Shown here piece after piece: positions 9,394-19,107 of a stretch of DNA of 64,000 nt. A program made the translations under genes and the position numbers. The notes below the pieces were generated by a model. That model worked only from the letters and a program-made list of their open reading frames with translations. It was not told where the DNA came from and made no database searches. Source of the DNA: Prinsepia uniflora. Its lineage: Eukaryota > Streptophyta > Magnoliopsida > Rosales > Rosaceae. The stretch covers positions 59,448,891-59,512,890 of the forward strand of contig CM064872.1 in the NCBI GenBank assembly GCA_032719365.1. Reading direction: 5' to 3'. Each line of letters starts with the position of its first letter. Position 1 is the stretch's first letter.

Positions 9394-12300
9394 AAGGTGG
9401 TCGAGGCGTATCACAAGAGCTACGCGTAGGTCGAGGATGTGATGTCTCTACGTGGTCAGCCCGTAACAACTTGATGTTAGGATGCCGATTTGATAGTTTT
9501 GGGATTGAATAGTGGTTAGAGTGTGATTGGCCCGATATGTCGTGCTTTAGTGTGATTCGACCTAAGTGGGGTTATGTGTGACGAATTGATATTGTGGGAC
9601 CGTTGGTTCGGTCATTTGATGTTAGTTTGTGGTGTTGAAGGGAGCAGCTAGGTTCGGGGAACCCCATTTGAGTAGTGATCTAGAAATGCGAAACTCAGTG
9701 TAGCGATGGTTTGAGAATGTGAACCCTAGTGGTGATTACTAGTGTGGGGAGTGTTAGTACATGAGTTAGCTGATGACCTTAGCAGTGAAACCCCCATTGA
9801 GTTGATGGTAGGATTGGATTGACGTCTATACGATGTCAGGACCGCGGGGTCGATCAGATTGTGGATTTTATTGCAGGGAGCAGTTGGGTTCAGAGGAACT
9901 GTAGAGTGTGATTGATGAATTAGAATTGTGAGTCTGTAGTTATTGAGGATTGGACCACTTTCCGAAGTCAGGGTGGTCTATCGAGTCGAACCCCAGATTG
10001 TGACTTGTGGATTAAAACTTGTACTGCAAAGAGCGGATGAGGTCGTGGATGACCATGTGGATGCCTCTAGTGAGTCTAGTCGAAACGATAGAGATTGGTT
10101 GTTTGACATGAAGTGAAATCATGGGATTCGATCCACGAGTACAGTTTTGAGATAAGATATGGGATCCCGGATTAGACCGGATAATAGTGTGATGCTTGAG
10201 TGCAGATCTCGATAGTGATGACTATTGGTTGACAGTCGTGTGGTGATGACTAGCTATCAAGGGTGATTGATGTAGTGGCATTAGTTGAGGATTGGGGGTC
10301 ATTCAGGGAATGTTCAGTGTCTTGTTGTGTGTTGTCAGGGTGACTGTACCTAGAGTTGTGGGGTACAAGGGAGGCAGATTCCTCTAACCTGAACGGAGGT
10401 ACGGGGTTGTTTCTCAGTATGAGTAACAACTTAGGATCGTCTGATTCACTCACCGTGTGTCGGTGATTGTGATGACGATGAGCCACAAGTTGGGATGTGA
10501 CACCGTCGTGATGGGAAGATGTTTGGTATCTGAGATTCGGTAGTGGTTGTGTGATGGAATGGATGGGATCTAGCAGGGATAGTGAGGTGTTAGGATAAGT
10601 CCCAACAATTATGAAATGACAAGTGCTGAATGGATAAAAGGGTATGATTGAGGCATAAGGAGTCTTGGATGATGCAGAGGACGTAATGGAAATCACGGGA
10701 TTCGGGGAGTTTTCATTAACTCCGAAACTTGTGTGGTTGTATGTTTCTAGTATCCCTAGGAAGTGCAAGGAAATTATTGAAATTGGAATGAGTCGAAGAG
10801 AATCATTGGTAGTATTGATGTGAGAGTTTGTAAGATTGTGAATAACATGGAAACCCGAGAGTTGAGCCTATAAAGGTTGAGATATGAGAATGAGATAGTA
10901 ACGAATTACACCCTTTTTGGATGCGCATAAACGGTGTTAAACAGACAAGAGGTCTGGGTAATAAATTTGGTTACGGACACGTGGTTGTCCAAGTGAGTTG
11001 AGGATCTGGAAAGTCCAGTGGTTGGACTTGACACTTAGTTGGAAGCATATCTATTTTCCAACATGGTTGAGGAGGCGAGATGAGTGTTTGTTTCTGGATT
11101 GATGATGGGTATTCTAAAGTCACTGGGGTGGCTTCTTATTTTCTACCCATGACAGATGATGGTTGTTGTCACCAGTACGTTGAGCGTGTATTGGTTGGTG
11201 GACCCGTGTGGTGTTTTGGGGTCATTAGGAGGAGTTAGGTATTTTGAGGACAAGTGAATGAGATTTCTCATCTTCTGCTTGAGGGTAGACGATGTTGAGT
11301 TACTTGGTGTGGTGGGTGCAGTGAGTTTGTGTTGCACTCACGTAGGATGAATGTTGATGTCATCGTCTTGGATCATCCTTGATTTTCCTAGGTGGAATGA
11401 CAATGATCGATATGAGGTAATTGGAGAGGACCCACAATTTGGACATGTTTCATTTGTGACTGAGTGATTAGATGTGAAAATAGTTGAGGAGTGATGTGAC
11501 TGAAAAAGGATTCCAAGAGGGTGTAAGACCCTACGATCAGATTTCATGTGGATTGTTAGCTGAGTGAGAATGTGCGGATCCTAGGTGGATCTGGATTGTG
11601 ATGTTGTTGACATTGGGCATTGTGACGATCTAGGATTGTGATGTTATTGGCCGAGTGACGTGGCGATGGATCTAGATCGTAATCTTGTTGATCAGGTTAG
11701 GTGGAGAGCTTATTGCCCTGTTGTGAATATTTGGATATGGTAATGTTGGGGCTGAACTTCTTTTCGAAGTTGATCCGGGATGAGACGGTACTTGAGTGAG
11801 TGCGATGTTTATGATTTGACTTGGATATTTGACTTGGTGAACAAGTGGGTATCCGACGGGGTCGGATTTGGTTAGCCTTATATGTGTGAATGGTGGGATT
11901 GGTTTCCCTATGAAGTAAATCGAATGTAAGGTGTTAATCGAATGAGCAGGTAATTGATAGGTTCAAAGTTGGTGTATCTCGGTAGACGTGAGTGAGTTTG
12001 GATGCTCAATTGGCATGAATGGGTACGCCTTGGTAGGCGTGAGTCAGATTGGTACATGTTGGATTAAGTGTTTGGGAGTAGACGCTGTGATGCTGGTCGG
12101 GTGACCATAGGACTCCGGATGGATGATGAATTGGAATAATCGATTTGTCTAGTACAGGATTGGACAGATGAACCCCATTATTAAATCACGATTGACTACG
12201 AACCATGTAGTGGACTGGTTGGAGGATGGATGTACGTACTCTGTATGTTGTGCGAGGATCGATACTGGATAGGCCGAGTAGTGCCTGGTAACGGTACATA

Positions 12301-13220
12301 GGATGTACCAATGGTGTGTGGTTGAGCGTGTTGGTAGTTGGCTTAGTTCCGACATCATTAGATTGGTTGAGGACGTGAACTGGACATTGAATACTATACG
12401 CTGGGCAGAGTGATTTTGATGAATTCAGTGGTAGTATGAGCAAGTGCTCAGAGCCGAAGATGGCTAATGGAACCCTAGAGTTGGGATGTATATTACTGCT
12501 AGGCAGGTATTCGATGGGGTCCAGTTACATGCAGGTCGAGTGAGATGTTGGTATACGTATACACAGGTTGAGTGACTTGGTAGTTGGTGTAACCACAGAT
12601 TGTATTGCGTGGATCGGCTGCTCTGTGATTCTCATTGATGGCAGCATGGATTATGAGGAAATTTTGGTACGAGGTACCTTAGTGCGACTCTAGAGAGAGT
12701 CAGGATGTGTCGGTGATTCGAATTGTGACCATGGAGCCGTGAGTGACGGTTGAGTGCGACATTATGGAACGTGTGTTGTTGACATAGTAAAATTCAGGAA
12801 ATGCGAAGAAATTGTGAGCTTCGATAACTCTCGGTGGGGGTGAGATGTCGGATTGATTTGAGACTGGTCAAGTGGTGACGGTTTGGCTGACTGTCTCAGC
12901 GTGGATTGATGAGTAGGATTTGGTGACTCTCAGTAAGATCAGATGCCAGAGTGTATTTGTGTTTGAGAGGAACCGTTAAGCTGATTGTGTCAGAGTAATG
13001 GTAAAATTATCAAGCGATATTAACTCGGATCGTGTGATCATTTTCACTCAAGGTGATCGAGTGTAGTCATTGCGATGTGTGTCCGTGATGGGACGTCTAG
13101 GTGCAGACAAGTATGGTTCTGGTCAGTGGGTGTACAAGTGTACACATGGTGTGGGATCGAATTATTTTCCACGAGGTGGATGTGGAACCGAGTTAGTTGA
13201 AATTTCGAGGACAAAATTAT
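9394..13220 (+). mobile_element. Non-coding internal domain of copy A
   Basis: About 3.8 kb without any ORF resembling gag, protease, reverse transcriptase or integrase; the longest open stretches are on either strand and are not conserved. Parts align with the reverse complement of 30,213-33,934; for example the block around 11,345-11,450, with 'CATCCTTGATTTTCC' and 'GATCGATATGAGGTAATTG', has its partner around 32,290-32,405. Rich in GTGATG/GATTGTGA-type words. Probably carries packaging or dimerisation signals rather than protein (inference). Confidence 0.75.
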
Positions 13221-13235
13221 TTAAGGGGGGAAGGT
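13221..13235 (+). other. Polypurine tract of copy A
   Basis: TTAAGGGGGGAAGGT directly before the TGTAACGACC start of the 3' LTR. It is preceded by 'AATTTCGAGGACAAAATTAT', a motif seen in the same position in all three complete family members in this window. Confidence 0.85.
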
Positions 13236-14113
13236 TGTAACGACCCGTCTAGAATATCGGGATTATATATTAATTAATTATGATTTAAAATGACTAATCA
13301 CGGATTAGTTGAGAGAAATCGGACAGACGGTGTAAAATGACCGTTTTACCCTTGGTTTGGGGCAAAATGTTAACTTTTAACCCGAGAGGTCCGATGGTCG
13401 AGGGCGAGGGACCGTTACGTAGATCGGGTCGATACGAATCCATAGATAGGTGGCACGTCGAAATTGGACGTCGAACGGAAAAGTTATGGTCAAGGGATCG
13501 AAATCGGGAATTTGACGTCTCGGGATTCGCAATTAAATATTAGTTTATTGTGATTGGCTGATATTTTGTATAGGGCCCTTGGATGAGTGACAAGTGTCAC
13601 TCATCCCATTGGCTACTTTTCCATGTTTTGGGGATCTATGCGTATTGGTCTAATGGATTAATTAATTAAACTAAAATCAAAACTCTCTCTTTTCTCTCTC
13701 TCCCTGCGGGTCATCCCCTTCCTTTCTCTCTAACAAACACGACAAACATATACCCACACATCCCTCAATCCTTAATGAATGGAGTTGGACATTGAACGAA
13801 GGTGAGATAGTGAGGGGAGATGAGTCGAACGGTGGCCACGGTTCGAGCCATCGTGGACGGTGGCAGGAGATTACAAAAACGGTACGTTTTGGGCCGAATT
13901 TTGAAAGTTGGTTTTTAAGGTCTTTCGATTGGTGCTGATGATTTGGTTGTGATCCTAGGACTCAAAAGAGTCGAATGGGACCGATTTCATGGATCCGGGT
14001 GGCCGGAGACGGCGGCAGTGTTCAGTTGCAGGCGGCCGGTTCTTCCACCGTTCGTGAAGGTATGTTCTAAGGTTGTTTTTGAAGCATGGAATGGATAGAT
14101 AAAGTTGAGACTT
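13236..14113 (+). repeat. 3' LTR of copy A, truncated
   Basis: Aligns with the first 880 bases of the 5' LTR up to 'AAAGTTGAGACTT' and then breaks abruptly into antisense gypsy pol sequence. The remaining roughly 1.7 kb of native LTR and any target duplication are missing. The break joins two unrelated elements, so a deletion (or insertion followed by deletion) happened here. Confidence 0.85.
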
Positions 14114-14396
14114 AGAGTAGGTGACCTTTCTCGACCGGTCGGGGAGAGTAGGTGATGTCGAATTCGCTGAGTTCGATTGCCCATTGTAGAGTGATCGCGG
14201 GGATCCTCGTTCGGTTTGTCCCGCATGTGCTGGTCAATAGAGGGGTCCAGTGGGTCGACCCCATAGGCGGACTCGGCAATGGCTAGTGTTTTCGCGGGGT
14301 AGGTGATGGACTTTGATGCAAGAGTGACAGAGTTGCAAGTCCGAGCTGCCATCTGATCGCCTAGGACCTACTCGATACCCATGGGGGTCGGAAACT
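14114..14396 (-). pseudogene. Gypsy pol remnant: protease end fused to the RT/RNase H connection
   Basis: On the - strand the protease tail (MKFPTPMGIE, then LGDQMAARTC) continues into about 50 codons. In another frame near 14,186-14,115 it reads LQWAIELSEFDITYSPRPVE, the conserved piece that lies between reverse transcriptase and RNase H in gypsy pol. Hundreds of RT codons are therefore missing between the two, and the frame shifts. The element stops at 14,114 against the truncated LTR of copy A. Non-functional. Confidence 0.7.
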
Positions 14397-14710
14397 TCAT
14401 GAGCATAAGTGGGTGGATATAACTACTCGGAGTTGGTTGATCAGACCATGACCTAAGATGACATTATAGGTGCTTGGGCAGTCGACCACGAGGAAGGGGG
14501 CCATGACGGTGGGGCGCTTCAGGTTTTCACCGACTGTGATGGGAAGGTTGATCGTGCCGATCAGGATAATGGAGTCCCAAGTGAACCTGAACAGTGGTGA
14601 AAGTGATCGGTCTAGCTCGGTCTCTTTGAGCTTAAGCTGTTTATAGGCTTCCATGAAAATGGCATTCACCGAGCTACTTGTGTCGACCATGATCCGTCCA
14701 ACGTCGAAGT
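14397..14710 (-). pseudogene. Gypsy aspartic protease domain
   Basis: Reads IMVDTSSSVNAIFMEAYKQL at the active-site end and PSTYNVILGHGLINQL at the flap/C-terminal end, the retropepsin layout of plant Ty3/gypsy elements. The catalytic motif is D-T-S-S where D-T/S-G is expected, and the R-P/W after ILG is H-G, so the enzyme is probably dead. A stop (14,397) precedes the MKFPTP motif. It follows the gag remnant in the same direction. Confidence 0.75.
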
Positions 14711-15644
14711 TGCTGATGATGGCTCAGATGATGAGAGGGTCGTCGTGTGGGTAGGTTACCCCATGCTGTTCCTCCTTTCAGAAGGATATGGCTTCCCAAC
14801 TAGTGTGTGCCACATTCCGAGCTCGCCCTTCCGTAACCTGGAAGACCTGCTGATTGTGCCTCATGCTTCGGAGGAAGTCTTTTCTAGCTCGGTTCGATGT
14901 TAGTGGCGAGGTGATGCAAGTACTGCTGGTGATGGTGTTGATATGGGGATGCCGAGGCTGCTGTGGAGCATGTTGCAAGAACTGGTTGATCTTGCCGTCT
15001 CAGACCAGTGCCTCCACCAAATCCCTGAAAGCCACACATTGATCTATATTGTGGTCGTTGTACTTATGGTACTAGCAGTAGACGCTAGTGTTTTTGGCCA
15101 GTCGGCCTTTGCTGAGAGCTCAAGTCATCTTGGGAATCATATCATCCATGTTCATCAGAACATTCTCGTAGGAGGTGTTCAGAATCGTGTTGGTCTCATA
15201 CTTGGACCCAGGGGGGTCGGTTTGGTGGCGATCGGGTCTTTGCACCTACTAGCCCTGCCCCTGATGGTGACCGTGGGTCTTCCCCTTCTTCCTCGAGCCG
15301 TAGGAAGGGATGTAGTCCTTCCTCTTCCCACTCGGAGAGTTTTGGTGATGGTTTTGGCTCGGTGCGGCTTGTTGAGGGGCATGCTGGGGGTTGAAGTAGC
15401 TAGGTCGGTGTGTGTCGACTGGGTTCCCCGTGCTGAGTCGGTAGGTGTTGCCCATTTTAGCACTGACCTTGCTAGTCAGTAGTTCGGCCTTGGCAAGAGT
15501 AGCTGCATGTTGCATCAACTTATTGCAAGTAGACCAACCTTGGGTATGCGCAGAGTATCTGAATTGGGACTCGCGCAGTCCTCCCCGGAATGCTGTAAAG
15601 GCTGTCTTGTCATCTGTCTCGGTGCACCGAGAGTATTCCAAGCT
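14711..15644 (-). pseudogene. Gypsy gag, C-terminal part (interrupted gene, downstream piece)
   Basis: On the - strand: a capsid-like end (ETDDKTAFTAFRGGLRES), a basic linker (SRKKGKTHGHHQGQG), then a zinc-knuckle-like C-x2-H-x4-H-x4-C (near 15,090-15,045) followed by CVAFRDLVEALV and DGKINQFL, as is usual in Tat/Retand-type gag. Several stops and frame changes. The 5' side of the gene is found again at 21,932, beyond the compact element at 15,650-21,926, with GAAAC at both junctions, so the split is caused by that insertion. Confidence 0.75.
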
Positions 15645-15649
15645 GAAAC
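15645..15649. other. Target site duplication, left (GAAAC)
   Basis: GAAAC abuts the element start at 15,650 and recurs at 21,927-21,931 directly after its end. Five bases is the usual length for LTR retrotransposon insertion. Confidence 0.9.
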
Positions 15650-18455
15650 TGACAGGACCCGTCCCAACTGGACCTCGATAACCGTGCCCGGTCCTGCTCC
15701 CGTCTGACAAGTCAACTGAAGTCCCGAAAGTACCCTTCAGCACCTGTCAAACCAGGGATAACTGCCGCTCATGCCTCCGCCTCGAGATCAGCCCCAAACG
15801 TTGTGCCACGACCTGGAGGGTCATCAAAACAGAAAAGTGTGAGTGGACAAAAATATATTCGTTAAAACACATTTTAAAAGACATCATTTACCCTCCAGTT
15901 TATCAAACCTTGCATGCATAGGAAAAATATATGAATGACAATCACCGGCTTTCCAGCCAAACCATATAATAAGTCAAACTTCCGGCTCTCAGGCCAAACA
16001 CATGAAAACATAGTCACCTGGCCACACGGACCAAAACTCGTACGCAATACCAGTACGCAACATCAAACAGTACTATACACAAGGTCACAATCAATTACTC
16101 AGTCAATCAATCAATCAATCCGCACTATTCACAAGTGCACAAACCATCACAATGTCACACCGGCACTACGCGTAGGCCATAACCCGTGTCTCAGTCATCT
16201 GGGAAGTCACCCCGAGCTCCGACTGTCCCGGCACGCATCACCCCGAGTGTTAGCCGTCTGGGAACACCCCGAGCTTCGGCTACCTGGGAATATATATCAC
16301 CCCGAGTACCAGCCGTCTGGGAACACCCCGAGTTCCGGCTGCCTGGGAACAGTTACAATCATATCCCCGAGCTCCGGTCGTCTTGGAACACCCCTAGCTT
16401 CGACCGTCTGGGTATTCACAATCATAATGAAAATCATCCTGGATTATATCCCAAAATATCTCAATCAAATCCTTCACTTCCAACCAAGTCAAAGTCATTA
16501 CCAACCGGGACTCAAGCCCAAAACATCAATAACACGCAAATCCGTGAAATCACATTAAACACAGTAAAATAATCCAAAAATCATCCTTGACTCATTAATT
16601 CATCAAAATATCCATGTTGAAATCATTTTGACTCCGGGCCTAGTCCACAATATCATTTACACATTTCTCGTAAAACGTGCTCGAATCACCGATTAAAATA
16701 ATCATTAAATCATAAATAATCATGCACATCATCAGGACATCATTGCAAGTCAATTTATGCAATCAATCATGTAAAACATTTAACTATGCATGCATATCAA
16801 TTTATAAAACAAACGTCCACTCACACACCGTCCAATTGCTCGTTTCCCGCGCTGCACGCGTTTCCGTAATTTCTGACACTTGCCAGGAATCCCGAATCCT
16901 GTCCAAAATCATTACTTAGGGTCACTAGGGACCTAATTATCATCATATTAATTTATCATAATTTTCCGGGAATTTAATATTAATTTAATACGTAACATAA
17001 ATCTTCGGACCCTCGAAACATTATCGAGACGGCGTCCGATCGACTCGCAACCAACACCAAAAATGTTCGTTACCTTAAATAGGACAAGTCTCATGTTGAA
17101 CTTACCTCGGGATTCCCCCTCACGCGCCCCCACGCGCCGCCGTGAGTGGCTGCGCGTGGGTGCCACGCGCCGTGAACAGTAACGGTGAACAGTGACCTTC
17201 TTCACCCGTTTACCTGGTAAACGGGTCCGGCTAGCCCGCGATGCAACCCGACTGGAATCCTGTCCATTCCGAGTTAATTCCTTCAATTAATTACTCTAAT
17301 TGCATCATCATAAACCCAATTGCAGTTCTGTAATTTAATTTACAACAATTCTCACCTCAATCCCGTCGACTTCGAGTTTGAACGATCAAAGAACCCGCCA
17401 TGGCTGTTCATCTTCGAATTACACCCATTTCCATCGAATTCGTGTAATTGATTCATTGAGAAGCATCGTGGGACACTGGGAAACACGTTTACAATATCAA
17501 TTTCATCGTTCCACACCTCCAATCCATTCGACTCAAGCTCGAAAATCTGGTATCCTTCTCCGTTCTGTTCTAAGGCAAAACACATCGAATTGCCTTCAAT
17601 TCTAATCGGTTTCGACTCGTCTCACTCCCAGGAGACTAAAACAAAGCTCAATTTCACTCAATTACATCCCCAAATTCAAATTCGATCCTAAGGCCCGTTT
17701 AAGGATTTTTCGGGTTTTTCTGGTTTTCAGTCGGGTTCGAAGCCCATCACTCCTCTTTCAATGTTCTCTCAAATTTCTCTTTGAATTGCACTTGATTTCC
17801 CACAAACCCAGCTAATGAATTTCAGATTCCTCCTGAGATCAAGTATGATGGTCTTTTGCTCTGTTTATTTTTGTCTTGGTCGAGTATGAACAAGTGCTAA
17901 CTATGAAATAGATTAATTAATTAATGTAAAGAAGCACCCAAGTGCTACTCATCCATCAAATGAGAGTGACAGATGTCACTCAAAGACATAAGCTACTCAT
18001 CAAAGTGGCTGAATCAGCCATCAACCGTACTAATCAATTAAACCCAGTCAAATTACCATTTTACCCTTACTAACATAAATTACCAAAATACCCCTCATAG
18101 TTCTGGACCCATAAGTTTCTCGTTCGGACTCCGATTGACGCATGCCGCCTGTCTACGGATTCAGCGTCCCGAGACCTATCTAACGGTGTTCTCGGAAAGT
18201 CCAAACAATGTCCCGATCAAAAGTCAACTTTCGGCCCCTTTCACCAACTTCCGCACGTCATAACTTTCTCCTCGAATGTCGAAATCGGGCGTGCCACCTG
18301 TCTATGAACTCGTGACGTCCCGAATCACGGTCATTGGTCAAAGTCCGTTTGACCGCTCAAATCAAAAGTCAACTTTTCGCCCAATTCCAGGGGCAAAATC
18401 GTCATTTTCCCCAAAGTTTCCAACTTTTCCCTTTTTGAATGTCCAGGTCGTCACA
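15650..18455 (-). repeat. 3' LTR (left) of the compact element
   Basis: Ends TGACAGG...GTCACA. It contains a tandem array of about 26-37-bp units at 16,207-16,412 whose core is CCCCGAG followed by GGCYGYCTGGGAACA, and a TCAATCAATCAATCAATC run near 16,100. The LTR also has a block with a GCGCG-rich core (17,100-17,190) at the place where the other family LTRs have a similar 'CACGCGCC' segment. Open reading frames in it are duplicated exactly in the other LTR and are not conserved outside it. Confidence 0.9.
16207..16412. repeat. Tandem array of about 26-37-bp units in LTR
   Basis: Seven degenerate units, each with CCCCGAG or CCCCTAG, then a CGGCY or CGACC core, then GTCTGGG or CCTGGGAA. Three have an extra 'ATATATATCA'- or 'GTTACAATCAT'-type spacer. 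Same array at 19,665-19,870 in the partner LTR. The position in the LTR corresponds to the mini-palindrome arrays of the other subfamilies. Confidence 0.8.
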
Positions 18456-18490
18456 ACCTTCCTCCCTTAGGGAATTTCGTCCCCGAAATT
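18456..18490 (-). other. Polypurine tract region of the compact element
   Basis: On the - strand, CCCTAAGGGAGGAAGGT lies directly before the LTR start and is preceded by 'AATTTCGGGGACGAAATTC', the same arrangement as in the two LARD-like copies. Confidence 0.8.
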
Positions 18491-19092
18491 CAAACAACCT
18501 CTCCAGCAACAACCATGAAGACTCAAATCGTATCCAGTTTAATATCTCGGGTTCCCACCTGAACCCTCACTCGTTATGTATAACCAAACCACTCTTTCTA
18601 TTTTTCCCAGCCCATCCAGAGCCCGCACAGCACATCCTGACTCATTCCGAGTCCTAAACCAACTCTTGACTCCTGTTGAGTCCAAATTCAATGTCGCGAC
18701 TCCTCTCGACACCAAAAGTATCATGTACGAACATCAATGCCACCACTGGCATATCCGGTCACCTAGCACACATCCCTAGGCGAACCACATCCTATTCAGG
18801 ATCTCCCACGTACACAAAGCCAATTTCCGGACTCCCTCTGAGTCCCATTACCCGCTATCCTCGGGTCAAGTTTATCCTGGGCCTAACATGCCCACCATAG
18901 ACCATATCGTTATCATAACCAATCATCCGGACCAATACAAGTCCGACACAATCACAACACGTGATACAATACTCGACCCCCAATCCAGGGTCCAAATCAC
19001 GTTAGGGATTTCCGACACCCTCATATCACATCTAATCACCAGGACGCGCACAGGGCTCGCATCTCGGAGGCATGGAAAATCCGTAACCAAAT
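18491..19092 (-). mobile_element. Minimal internal domain of the compact element
   Basis: About 0.6 kb, no gag or pol, no ORF of note. Compared with the 3.7-3.9-kb interiors of copies A and B it looks like a deletion derivative that keeps only the two ends. Confidence 0.7.
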
Positions 19093-19104
19093 GCTCTGAT
19101 ACCA
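19093..19104 (-). other. Primer-binding site, initiator-Met type (compact element)
   Basis: GCTCTGATACCA on the + strand (TGGTATCAGAGC on -), three bases from the right LTR. It sets the element's orientation. Confidence 0.9.
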
Positions 19105-19107
19105 ATT

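Larger units (their letters stand above)
5111..14113 (+). mobile_element. LARD-like non-autonomous LTR retrotransposon, copy A
   Basis: Complete 5' LTR (5,111-9,379, including a nested 1.7-kb insertion), initiator-Met-type primer site (9,382), internal domain of 3,856 bp without gag or pol, polypurine tract, and a 3' LTR truncated after 878 bp at about 14,113. Large LTRs flanking a multi-kilobase conserved non-coding internal domain is the definition of LARD elements. Primer site, PPT setting ('AATTTCGAGGACAAAATTAT' then TTAAGGGGGGAAGGT) and the TGTAACGACC LTR start resemble Del/Tekay-type chromoviruses, which probably supply the proteins in trans (inference). Copy B at 27,281-39,776 has a recognisably homologous internal domain in the opposite orientation. 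Confidence 0.85.

Noticed and set aside
10250..10768. 172-codon ORF on the - strand in copy A's interior
   Set aside because: Composition is that of the antisense of a GTGATG-rich repeat; no counterpart kept in copy B.
15935..16558. 207-codon ORF, repeated at 19,393-20,016
   Set aside because: It lies wholly within the LTR pair, crosses the tandem array, and is duplicated only because the LTR is. Low-complexity translation without family resemblance.
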